Below are positions 48,965 through 57,212 of a stretch of DNA of 64,000 bases, in pieces; within the stretch, counting starts at the first letter, position 1, and every line of letters begins with the position of its first letter. The notes under the pieces were generated by a model. The model was given only the letters and a program-made list of their open reading frames with translations, ran no database searches and was not told the origin of the DNA. The position numbers and the translations under genes were made by a program. The DNA comes from Marinobacter sp. THAF197a (lineage in GTDB: Bacteria; Pseudomonadota; Gammaproteobacteria; Pseudomonadales; Oleiphilaceae). Location: the NCBI RefSeq assembly GCF_009363275.1, contig NZ_CP045324.1:2108001-2172000 (forward strand). Reading direction: 5' to 3'.

Positions 48965-49873
48965 ATGCGCCTCAACTATCATCATTTGTACTATTTCTGG
49001 AAAGTAGCCAGCACAGGCCATTTGACCCGCGCAGCGGATGCGCTGCATATATCCCAGTCTGCGCTGTCCGGTCAGATCCGGAAACTCGAGGACAGTCTTG
49101 GCCATGAGCTGTTCATCCGGGAGGGGCGGCGGCTAAAACTATCCGAAGCCGGCCGCGTGGCCTTTACCTATGCGGAAGATATTTTTCGCCAGGGCGCGGA
49201 ACTGGAAGCCCTTTTCCGAACCGGGCGCCAGACCAATCGGGAGGTGCTCAAGGTTGGCGCGGTAGCAACTCTGTCAAGAAACTTCCAGGAAGGCTTCCTT
49301 CGGCCATTGCTCGGCCGCCAGGATCTGGGGCTCAAGCTCCAGAGCGGTAGTCTGGAAGATCTGCTACGAAGACTATCGGCCCACCGTTTGGATCTTATTC
49401 TGTCCAATCAACCCGTTCACGGTGACGACGAAACCCCTTGGCTATCCCGGCGCATAGCCAGGCAACCTGTCAGCATTATCGGGCCGGCGGCCGCCGAATC
49501 CCGGGGCGGCTTTCCTGACATGCTGCATGACCAACCATTGATCGTGCCGGGCCAGGACAGCAATATCCGGCAGGCTTTCGATCAGCTGTGTGAGTACCAC
49601 CAGATCCACCCGATTATTCTGGCTGAGGTGGACGACATGGCGATGATGCGCCTGCTGACTCGAGACAGCGGGCATTTCGCCATCCTGCCCCCGGTGGTTG
49701 TGCGTGACGAATTGCGCAAAGGCGAACTCAGGGATTACGGTGCGTTGCCGGGCGTGTTCGAAGAATTCTATGCCATTCGTATTCGCAGGCAATTTGAGTC
49801 TCCGGCCCTTCAGGAGTTAATGGCTCAACCTCCGGAACGACTATTGACCTTTCCGGACAATGATTCTGGTTGA
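48965..49873 (+). CDS. LysR-family regulator (NhaR-like) beside dabBA
   Basis: A 302-residue regulator. The N-terminus MRLNYHHLYYFWKVASTGHL, then AADALHISQSALSGQIRKLE, is the NhaR-type HTH, also seen in LysR proteins next to DUF2309 genes. The effector domain starts at REVLKVGAVATLSRNFQEGF and has LDLILSNQPVHGDD. It is divergent from dabBA and probably controls it in response to CO2/bicarbonate status or ion stress; the ligand is unknown. GGGGAA lies just before the start. Confidence 0.9.
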   Translation: MRLNYHHLYYFWKVASTGHLTRAADALHISQSALSGQIRKLEDSLGHELFIREGRRLKLSEAGRVAFTYAEDIFRQGAELEALFRTGRQTNREVLKVGAVATLSRNFQEGFLRPLLGRQDLGLKLQSGSLEDLLRRLSAHRLDLILSNQPVHGDDETPWLSRRIARQPVSIIGPAAAESRGGFPDMLHDQPLIVPGQDSNIRQAFDQLCEYHQIHPIILAEVDDMAMMRLLTRDSGHFAILPPVVVRDELRKGELRDYGALPGVFEEFYAIRIRRQFESPALQELMAQPPERLLTFPDNDSG

Positions 49874-49947
49874 ACTGGTCTTTTGATGCGGCGCCGGGGC
49901 CGTTATAGTCATGGGGCGTAAAAATACAACAAGATCAGGAAGTAGCC

Positions 49948-51432
49948 ATGACATCGCGCGCCCCTCGAAAACCTTCTGTCATCATAATCGGCACCGGATT
50001 TGGCGGGCTCGGCATGGCCATCCAGCTAAAAAAGGCCGGCTATGAGCAAATCACATTGCTGGAAAAAGAAGGTGCCGTTGGCGGAACCTGGCGAGACAAC
50101 ACCTACCCCGGCGCGGCCTGCGACGTTCAATCGCACCTTTATTCCTACTCCTTTGAGCCCAAACACGACTGGAGCCGGAAGTTTGGCCTCCAGGCCGAAA
50201 TACTCGGGTACATGGAGCATTGTGTTCAGAAGTACGACCTGGCGCGCCATATCGAGTTCGACCGTGCCGTCGCCACGGCCAGCTTTGACAGCCAGTCGAA
50301 TGAGTGGGTAGTTGGTACGGAATCGGGCGATGAATATCGAGCTGATGTGCTGATCACGGCCACCGGGCAGCTGAACCGCCCTGCCATACCCGCCATACCC
50401 GGCATTGACCGTTTTAAGGGTACCTGCTTCCACTCTGCGCGCTGGAACCACGATTATGATGTGACCGGCAAGCGGGTTGCGGTGATCGGCACCGGCGCAA
50501 GCGCCATCCAGTTTGTTCCGGAGATCACTCCAAAAGTTGCAGCGCTGGACCTGTATCAACGCTCCGCTGCCTGGGTATTGCCGAAAGCCGACCGCCCATT
50601 TACCGCGCTTGAGCAATCACTGTTCCGGAAACTGCCGGCCTGGGACAGGCTCTACCGGGCCATGATCTACTGGAAGAACGAGTCCCGCGGGCTTGCCTTT
50701 ACCAGGTTCAACCGGCTACTGGATATCTTTGCCCGACAGGCCAGGAAGGAAGCACAGGCATGGGTGACCGACCCCCACAAACTGAAGCACATCATTCCGG
50801 ACTATCGTATCGGCTGTAAGCGGATTCTGATCTCCAACGACTGGTACCCGGCCATTAACCAGCCCCATCTGAATCTGATCACTGAGGGGATTTCTGAAAT
50901 CGATGAAACCGGCGTTGTGACCGCCACCGGAGAACACCGCCCGGTCGACGCCATTATTTTCGGAACCGGCTTCAAGGCCACGGAGTTTTTGTCACCCATC
51001 AAGATCACTGGTCGTCAGGGTGTTGCCCTGAATGACGCCTGGGCAGACGGAAGCAAAGCGTTCAAAGGCATTACCGTGAATGGCTTTCCGAATCTGTTCA
51101 TGCTGTATGGGCCCAACACCAATCTGGCCCACAATTCGATTCTGTTTATGCTGGAATCCCAGTTCCGATATATCATCAGCTCACTTGATTCCTTGGCCAG
51201 ATACCCAGGGGCTGCCATGGAAGTGCGGGAAGATCGGCAAACCCGCTATTGCCAGGTGGTCCAGCACAGCCTTGAGAACAGCGTCTGGGATTCCGGATGT
51301 ACCTCCTGGTATCTGGATGAACACGGCCGTAACACCATCAACTGGCCCGGGTTCACGTTCAGTTATCGCTTCTCTACCCGCGCCGCAGACACCGCTGATT
51401 ACCAGTTTCTGGAGCCTGAAGCAGGCCGTTAG
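49948..51432 (+). CDS. Flavin-containing monooxygenase, Baeyer-Villiger type
   Basis: A 494-residue FAD/NADPH enzyme. The first Rossmann motif is VIIIGTGFGGLGMAIQLKKAG. The Baeyer-Villiger fingerprint GGTWRDNTYPGAACD and the FxGxxxHxxxW motif, FKGTCFHSARWNHD, are both present. The second Rossmann motif is VAVIGTGASAIQFVPEI, and the C-terminal ATG-like motif FGTGFKATEF is kept. It likely inserts oxygen into ketones or oxidises soft nucleophiles, giving esters or lactones from cyclic or alkyl ketones. The start ATG has AGGAAG upstream. It precedes a FadR-type regulator and a transporter and may form a catabolic unit with them. Confidence 0.93.
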   Translation: MTSRAPRKPSVIIIGTGFGGLGMAIQLKKAGYEQITLLEKEGAVGGTWRDNTYPGAACDVQSHLYSYSFEPKHDWSRKFGLQAEILGYMEHCVQKYDLARHIEFDRAVATASFDSQSNEWVVGTESGDEYRADVLITATGQLNRPAIPAIPGIDRFKGTCFHSARWNHDYDVTGKRVAVIGTGASAIQFVPEITPKVAALDLYQRSAAWVLPKADRPFTALEQSLFRKLPAWDRLYRAMIYWKNESRGLAFTRFNRLLDIFARQARKEAQAWVTDPHKLKHIIPDYRIGCKRILISNDWYPAINQPHLNLITEGISEIDETGVVTATGEHRPVDAIIFGTGFKATEFLSPIKITGRQGVALNDAWADGSKAFKGITVNGFPNLFMLYGPNTNLAHNSILFMLESQFRYIISSLDSLARYPGAAMEVREDRQTRYCQVVQHSLENSVWDSGCTSWYLDEHGRNTINWPGFTFSYRFSTRAADTADYQFLEPEAGR

Positions 51433-51511
51433 TCCTCTGCTGTAACCACTCGGTTGCAGTTCAACGCTAAACATAGGATGATTGGTTCATCATTTGTCTG
51501 GGTGATCGGAA

Positions 51512-52192
51512 ATGTTAAAGCCAATCAAAAAAGGCTCCCTGGTGGAGACCGCGATCGAAAGCCTGAGGGGCGCCATCGAAAACGGCCAGTGGCCTGTAGG
51601 AAGCCGACTTCCGATTGAAGCCGAGCTGTCTGAAGCTCTGGGAATCAGTCGCAACACCATCCGCGAGGCCGTTCGCGTGCTGGTGCATGTGGGCATGCTG
51701 GAAACCCGACAGGGTGATGGCACCTACGTACGTGCCAATCGTGATGCAGGGGAAACACTTCGACGTATCGCCCGCAGCCAACTGGCGGAGCAGCTTGAGG
51801 TGCGACTGATGCTGGAAACCGAGGCGGCGAGATTGGCAGCCACCCGGCGTACAGACCGCGATCTGAAAGCGATGAGCGACGCACTGGATGCACGGGCAAG
51901 TGCTGGCGACAACCTCACCGATCGAATCCACCATGATGAATGGTTCCACCATGCCCTGGTGCGGGCTTCCCACAATTCCGCTCTGATCGAGCTCTATGAT
52001 TATTTTTCACACGCCGTCAGCCAGACAATCGAACGTACGGAGCGCGATGACGACCTGCCAGAACCCAGCCAGGAAGACCACGAACTTCTGCTGGCAGCCA
52101 TCCGCCGAAAGGACCCAGCCAAGGCAGAAATGCTTTCGCGCGCCCTGCTCTCCCCCAGCCTTGATGTGATTAACCGGCAGAATCAGCCATGA
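51512..52192 (+). CDS. FadR-type GntR regulator (FCD domain)
   Basis: A 226-residue regulator. The winged HTH reads LVETAIESLRGAIENGQWPV, SRLPIEAELSEALGISRNT and IREAVRVLVHVGMLETRQGD. The helical FCD domain follows, with metal/effector residues Asp/His in HHDEWFHHALVRASHN and HELLLAAIRRKDPAKAEM. Proteins of this type repress transport or catabolic genes until a carboxylate binds. Its stop overlaps the transporter start (ATGA), which makes the transporter its most likely target. The frame starts at ATG 51512, 79 bases after the monooxygenase. Confidence 0.92.
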   Translation: MLKPIKKGSLVETAIESLRGAIENGQWPVGSRLPIEAELSEALGISRNTIREAVRVLVHVGMLETRQGDGTYVRANRDAGETLRRIARSQLAEQLEVRLMLETEAARLAATRRTDRDLKAMSDALDARASAGDNLTDRIHHDEWFHHALVRASHNSALIELYDYFSHAVSQTIERTERDDDLPEPSQEDHELLLAAIRRKDPAKAEMLSRALLSPSLDVINRQNQP

Positions 52193-53187
52193 AATTCCGT
52201 CTCGATACGTTCACCCTTCTATTGCTCGGTGCCATCGTCCTGGCGTCGTTCCTGCCGGTTACCGGGCAGGCCGCGGACATGCTTGCCACCACCGGTACCA
52301 TTGCTGTAGCCCTACTGTTCTTTTTCCATGGTGCAGCCCTATCCCGGCAGCAGATTATCGACGGCGCCACCCATTGGCGCCTGCACATCCTGATTACCGC
52401 CCTGACCTTCGTGTTCTTTCCCCTGGCAGTATTGCCCATTAATGGGCTCAGCAACCTTGTGCCGGAATGGATGCCGAGGGATCTGGGGTTGGGATTTCTC
52501 TATCTGGGCGTACTTCCGTCAGCGGTGTCGTCGTCCATTGCCTACACCGCCATGGCCAGAGGCAATGTGCCTGCCGCCATATGCAGCGCTGCAGCGTCTA
52601 ATGTGTTCGGAATGATGCTCACTCCGTTCCTGCTGCTTTTACTGGTTTCGACTTCGGGAACCGGGGAGTTTGCCGTGGCTGAGGCGTTGAAAGACATTGT
52701 TCTGCAACTGTTGATGCCCTTTGCTGTAGGGCATGCCTTCAGGCCAATGCTGGGAGGTTTTCTTTCACGCAATGAATCATTGATGGCCCGGTACGACCAG
52801 TGTGTCATCTGGATTATCGTTTATTCGGCATTCTCACACTCGGTGGTCAGCGGCCTATGGCAGAACCTGCCGCTTCAGGCCGTGGTGTTGACCATTCTTC
52901 TATGCGTCGGTTTGCTTGGGTTGTTCATGCTGGTGGCGATGGTGATGGTCAGAAAGCTGGGCTTCAGTCTGGAAGACGAAGCCGCGGTGGTGTTCTGTGG
53001 TTCGAAGAAAAGCCTGGCATCCGGTTTGCCAATGGCCAAAGTGCTGTTCTCTGGCCATCCGGGCTTCGGCATGATTGTGCTGCCGATCATGTGCTACAAC
53101 CAGATTCAGGTCATCGTCGGGGCCATCCTGGCCCAGAAGTATCGAGCGAAAATCGATCGGGCGTCAGCCGCCCATGCCTCCGAATAG
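52189..53187 (+). CDS. Bile acid:sodium symporter-like transporter (YfeH-like)
   Basis: A 332-residue membrane protein with about nine to ten helices, the same length as Escherichia coli YfeH. Conserved SBF_like segments are LLFFFHGAALSRQQIIDGAT, GFLYLGVLPSAVSSSIAYT and AAICSAAASNVFGMMLTPFL, and the second crossover CGSKKSLASGLPMAKVLF. It probably imports an organic anion with Na+, but the substrate is unknown. It overlaps the GntR gene by four bases and its 3' end overlaps the convergent J-domain gene by 24 bases. Confidence 0.9.
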   Translation: MKFRLDTFTLLLLGAIVLASFLPVTGQAADMLATTGTIAVALLFFFHGAALSRQQIIDGATHWRLHILITALTFVFFPLAVLPINGLSNLVPEWMPRDLGLGFLYLGVLPSAVSSSIAYTAMARGNVPAAICSAAASNVFGMMLTPFLLLLLVSTSGTGEFAVAEALKDIVLQLLMPFAVGHAFRPMLGGFLSRNESLMARYDQCVIWIIVYSAFSHSVVSGLWQNLPLQAVVLTILLCVGLLGLFMLVAMVMVRKLGFSLEDEAAVVFCGSKKSLASGLPMAKVLFSGHPGFGMIVLPIMCYNQIQVIVGAILAQKYRAKIDRASAAHASE

Positions 53188-53838
53188 GGTTGCCAGGATA
53201 ACCAGGCCGACGATCCACCCAATAACGGCAGGCCAGAAATTCACCATCTGCGGTGGTTGGTCTGCCTGATCGGCACTGGCCTGCTCCCTGGACACCTCTT
53301 CATCCGGGTAATTTCGCGGGTCTGGTTCATGGCTTGCTTCCCGAACGCTGAACCAGTCAAACCAATCACCCAGAAACTGCGCCACCGGACGGGGAAAACT
53401 GCCGTTCTCTGCCATCGGGCGGATCTGGGGCTCAAGGCTTTTGGCGATTTCCCTGCGCAGCGGTAACTGGTCTGCAGGCGGTTCGCACAAGATGGCCTTC
53501 CAGATACCAGCATCCTGCTGGCGCTGGTTGTCGTTCATCAGGGCTTTAATCTGAATCACCACTTCGCGGACAACCTGGGCTTCGTGGGCGTCCAGCGCCC
53601 GCTCTGCGTTGCTCTCAACCCCGGATTCCTCAGTCTGCTCTCGGCGGACTTCTTGGGCGACTGGCTCAGGTTGGGCGGCAGCGCTGGCGGCCGGCATGCC
53701 ACCGGTCGCCTCCCTGAAAGCCTGCTCCAGCGCCTGGGCCTCGTTGTCCGAGGCAAATTTCATCTGGCGCTCATAAGCCTGCCGAATGCGTTCGCGATCT
53801 CCGGTTGGCTCGATGCCAAGGATGTCCCAGCAATTCAT
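53164..53838 (-). CDS. J-domain protein with C-terminal membrane anchor
   Basis: A 224-residue protein. The N-terminus MNCWDILGIEPTGDRERIRQAYERQMK resembles a J-domain start, but the canonical HPD tripeptide is not evident. The region after it, SDNEAQALEQAFREATGG, looks like a shortened helix III. Middle sections are Gln/Glu-rich. The C-terminal residues about 200-222 form a membrane helix (FWPAVIGWIVGLVILATLFGG). It may be a degenerate DnaJ-like protein acting at the inner membrane, or may lack Hsp70 stimulation. Confidence 0.72.
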   Translation of the reverse strand: MNCWDILGIEPTGDRERIRQAYERQMKFASDNEAQALEQAFREATGGMPAASAAAQPEPVAQEVRREQTEESGVESNAERALDAHEAQVVREVVIQIKALMNDNQRQQDAGIWKAILCEPPADQLPLRREIAKSLEPQIRPMAENGSFPRPVAQFLGDWFDWFSVREASHEPDPRNYPDEEVSREQASADQADQPPQMVNFWPAVIGWIVGLVILATLFGGMGG

Positions 53839-53894
53839 AAAACAGTCACTCCGGATCTGTAAAATCTGTAATCTTTATAGAGACAAATCAATCG

Positions 53895-53918
53895 TTCTCC
53901 CCTAGGATTCAGGGAGAA
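53895..53918. promoter_or_regulatory. Inverted repeat upstream of TonB receptor gene
   Basis: 7-base arms TTCTCCC and GGGAGAA are separated by 10 bases, 43 bases before the receptor start. It has no T-run for a terminator and may be an operator. Function is inferred from position only. Confidence 0.4.
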
Positions 53919-53961
53919 TCACAATAAATCAGTCCGCTCGGCAAATTATAGAACGACACCC

Positions 53962-56181
53962 ATGCGCATTACGAATTACCTGTCAGAAAATCGCGCTAAC
54001 CGGCTCCGCATGCGCAGAACCTTCGGCCATTCCCTGCTTGCCTCAGCCATTTTAGCCCTCTCGACCGGCAATGCCGGCGCGGATACCGGTTTTCCGGAGT
54101 TCAGCAATGGGTTGGTGGCTTTCAGCGATGACATTCCAGAGGTGCTAACCACCACCCGGCTGCGCCAGCCCAAAACCCGGGTTCCCGGAAGTACCACCGT
54201 GATCACCGGTGATATGATTCGGGACCTTGGCATCCAGAACCTGTACGAGGTGTTCCGCCTGGTTCCGGGCATGGTGGTCAATTTCGTTGGTAGTCACCAA
54301 CCGGTTACCACCTACCATGGCACTGTGCATTATGAACAGCGCCGTATGCAGGTCCTGGTAGACGGCCGAACTGCGCATAAGGCAACCCTGTCTGATATGG
54401 ACTGGGAAACCATGCCGGTGCCTCTTGAGATGATTGAACGCATCGAAGTAGCCCGGGGGCCCAACTCGGCTGCCTACGGCATTAATGCCTTCCTGGGCAC
54501 CATCAATATTATTACGCGGGACCCGGCCGATACCGCAGGCGTTGAGGCGCGAGTGGTTCGGGGCTCCCGGGGTCACGTACGTACCTTTGGTTCCGTGGGC
54601 AACGCCGACCCAGATATGGATTGGCGATTAACCTATGAAAAGCGCAAGTTCGATGGCTTCGACTACCAGGTAGACGGCGGCGAGCGCTTTCCATTCCATG
54701 ACGGCCACGACATCAACTCCTTTACCTATGATTCCCGCGTCAAGATCAACGACCGCACGGATGTTGAGCTGCGGGGAGGTGTTGTGGATGGCATGAATTA
54801 CCAGGACAAGGACAAAAGCGGCGAGCTGAACCCGTTCGAGAATCCGGATATTGATGTGCGGGATTACTACCTGCAATCCAAACTGAACGTGATTGCGTCC
54901 GAGCGTCATTTTTTCCATGTGATGGCCAGTGTTCAAAATTTTGACCGTCGGCAACAGTACACCGTTGGCTTTCCGGATAGCACTGTGCAGTGCCTCAGAG
55001 ACAACACACCGCTGTATCAGTACACCTATTTCCCGGATGGCAGTCGAGAACGGCTCTGCTTTGTAGACGGGGGTGGCGCGCCCGCCATTGCCCAGGTAGA
55101 CGCGGATTCAGAGGATACCCGCCTGGAACTGGAGTTTCAGGACACCATTCTGCTCAGCGACGACCTGAGAATTGTGTCCGGCGCGGGATTCCGGAAAGAT
55201 ACCTTCCGCTCTGAAACCTATTTCAACGGCCGCGGTAACAATTACCAGTCCCGCTTCTTCGGCAACGTGGAATATACGCCGATAAACTGGCTGACCCTTA
55301 ACGCAGGCGGTAACTGGGAACGCACAAGCACAACAGACGATCACTACTTCTCACCCCGGTTGGCTGCGAATTTCACGCTCAACAGCCGGCACGCCCTCCG
55401 CTTTGTCTATTCCCAGGCGGTCAGAACCCCGGATGGTTTCGAGCAGAATCCGGACTGGGGCTACACCCTCCGCAATGTCCGCCCTGCTATTTATTCCGAT
55501 CTCGAGGGCCGCAGGGTAACAACCGCGGATGCATACGAAGACCTGGGGTGGCTTACGCTCGGCAAAGACCTGAGGGAAGAACGAATCATTTCCCGGGAAG
55601 TCAGCTACTTCGGCCAGTTCCCGCTGGAGCGGGCCATGCTGTCTCTGGAAGTGCGGGGCTTCAAGGATGAAATGCGGGACATGATCAGCGGTGTTATTCA
55701 GCTCAAGGACTGGAGCATCGACAACAACGTTGCCGTGGATCAGCAAGGTTTTGAAGTGGAAGCGATGATTGAATACCCGGGCACAACCTTCCGTGCCAGC
55801 TACGGCTACCTGGATCAGGATACCTGGTACACCGGTCAGCCAATCATCAATCAGGACGGCGAACTTGATACCGGAAAACAGGAGCAGGCGGTCAGTTTGC
55901 TGACCCGGCTGTCTATAAGGCACTCCGGCAGTCTGGCGCTGATTCAGGATCTGCCCTGGGGTCTCAAGGCCTCATCGGCTTTCTACTGGGCGGACGAATT
56001 CAGGCGCAGTCAATTCGAGCGCATTGATGCAAGAGTTGCCAAGCGCTTCTATCAACCGCGTTATACGGCGGAAGTTGCCCTAACCATGCAACACTATCTG
56101 AACCGGGAACCGGAACTGAGCTCTGATAACAACATCAAAGACCACAACCAGTTCTTTGTGGAGGCGGGAGTCCGGTTCTGA
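53962..56181 (+). CDS. TonB-dependent outer-membrane receptor
   Basis: A 739-residue receptor. A long signal peptide region ends near residue 40 (LLASAILALSTGNAGA). The plug domain contains RQPKTRVPGSTTVITGDMI, LYEVFRLVPGMVVNFVG and ERIEVARGPNSAAYGINAFLG, then GTINIITRDP. The beta-barrel has the family end in an aromatic residue: the protein ends NQFFVEAGVRF. A clear TonB box is not evident, though DIPEVLTTTR lies where one is expected. It opens a three-gene operon with a binding protein and a hybrid kinase, so it may deliver or sense a ligand. The ligand is unknown. Confidence 0.92.
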   Translation: MRITNYLSENRANRLRMRRTFGHSLLASAILALSTGNAGADTGFPEFSNGLVAFSDDIPEVLTTTRLRQPKTRVPGSTTVITGDMIRDLGIQNLYEVFRLVPGMVVNFVGSHQPVTTYHGTVHYEQRRMQVLVDGRTAHKATLSDMDWETMPVPLEMIERIEVARGPNSAAYGINAFLGTINIITRDPADTAGVEARVVRGSRGHVRTFGSVGNADPDMDWRLTYEKRKFDGFDYQVDGGERFPFHDGHDINSFTYDSRVKINDRTDVELRGGVVDGMNYQDKDKSGELNPFENPDIDVRDYYLQSKLNVIASERHFFHVMASVQNFDRRQQYTVGFPDSTVQCLRDNTPLYQYTYFPDGSRERLCFVDGGGAPAIAQVDADSEDTRLELEFQDTILLSDDLRIVSGAGFRKDTFRSETYFNGRGNNYQSRFFGNVEYTPINWLTLNAGGNWERTSTTDDHYFSPRLAANFTLNSRHALRFVYSQAVRTPDGFEQNPDWGYTLRNVRPAIYSDLEGRRVTTADAYEDLGWLTLGKDLREERIISREVSYFGQFPLERAMLSLEVRGFKDEMRDMISGVIQLKDWSIDNNVAVDQQGFEVEAMIEYPGTTFRASYGYLDQDTWYTGQPIINQDGELDTGKQEQAVSLLTRLSIRHSGSLALIQDLPWGLKASSAFYWADEFRRSQFERIDARVAKRFYQPRYTAEVALTMQHYLNREPELSSDNNIKDHNQFFVEAGVRF

Positions 56182-56231
56182 CACTATGCTAAAAGGATTG
56201 ACCAACGGGATAGCACACCAATTGGGACGGT

Positions 56232-57212
56232 ATGATCTCATCCAGACACTCTGTTACTGACCAGCCACGATTCCAGCAACGGTTCAGGGGATGCCTGATG
56301 GCGCTGGCACTGATACTGTTGTTGCCATGGCCCAGCATTGTCTTCGGGCAAAACGGTCAGCCCGCGCTACCGAGTGTGTACATTGCCGGTTCGGGTAACA
56401 CCGCCCTGGATCAACACGTGACCCGACTATTACGTTCAGAACTCGGAGAATCGGTTGAACTGGTATTTCTGTCAGAGGGCCAGGAAACTCTTGTATCGGC
56501 CAGCCCAGTGATCACCATTGGCCCGGCCGCATTCACTCGTATTCGTCAGATCAACAGGAACGCACAGATACTGGCATTGCTGGTAGAGCGCAAGTTTATC
56601 CAAGGCTATGTTAACCGCTCCCCTGGGCTGGTGTCTGCGGTGTTTTATGACGTTCCCCTGTTGCGGCAGGCACTGACCGGTAAAGCGATACTGCCTCAGT
56701 CCAAGCGTATTGCCTTGCTGGCTTCCACGGAGTCTGTCGAGATCTATGAAGATTTGATGGATCAGCTGGCGGAGTACAGTCTCGAAGCGCGCGTATTCGT
56801 CACAGATAGCGACGACCAGTTGATTCCTACCCTTATCAGGGCCCTGAACTACGGTGATTTTCTGCTCGCCGGCCCTGACGACGTCATCTACAACCCCAGA
56901 AATATCAAACATATTCTGCTGACCGCCTATCGGCGAAACCGTATCGTCATCGGGCCAAGCCAGGCCTATGTGAAAGCCGGAGTGCTGGCCTCAGGCTATG
57001 CCCCCTTCCCGGCCATGGCGGCGAAGGCTGGCGAGTTACTTCAGACATACTTTGATACAGGTAGTTTTCCTGAACCCGTCTATCCGAATGAGTTTCGTGT
57101 GGAGGTCAATGAACAAGTGGCCCGATCACTCAATATCCCACTTCCCAGCCGTGAATGGATATCGCAATACCTGGACGACCTGATGCTTTCCAGCCAGGAG
57201 GATTCCGAATGA
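56232..57212 (+). CDS. Periplasmic ABC-type substrate-binding protein (TrpX-like)
   Basis: A 326-residue exported protein. The signal segment is LMALALILLLPWPSIVFGQ. The rest resembles the ABC_sub_bind (PF04392-type) two-lobed receptors: PSVYIAGSGNTALDQHVTRL, SPVITIGPAAFTRI, the lobe 2 start KRIALLASTESVEIYEDLMD and the closing VKAGVLASGYAPFPAMAAKA, then VEVNEQVARSLNIPLP. No ABC permease or ATPase is adjacent, and its stop overlaps the start of a hybrid histidine kinase (ATGA). A sensory rather than transport role is therefore likely, with ligand-loaded protein reporting to the kinase. Confidence 0.87.
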   Translation: MISSRHSVTDQPRFQQRFRGCLMALALILLLPWPSIVFGQNGQPALPSVYIAGSGNTALDQHVTRLLRSELGESVELVFLSEGQETLVSASPVITIGPAAFTRIRQINRNAQILALLVERKFIQGYVNRSPGLVSAVFYDVPLLRQALTGKAILPQSKRIALLASTESVEIYEDLMDQLAEYSLEARVFVTDSDDQLIPTLIRALNYGDFLLAGPDDVIYNPRNIKHILLTAYRRNRIVIGPSQAYVKAGVLASGYAPFPAMAAKAGELLQTYFDTGSFPEPVYPNEFRVEVNEQVARSLNIPLPSREWISQYLDDLMLSSQEDSE

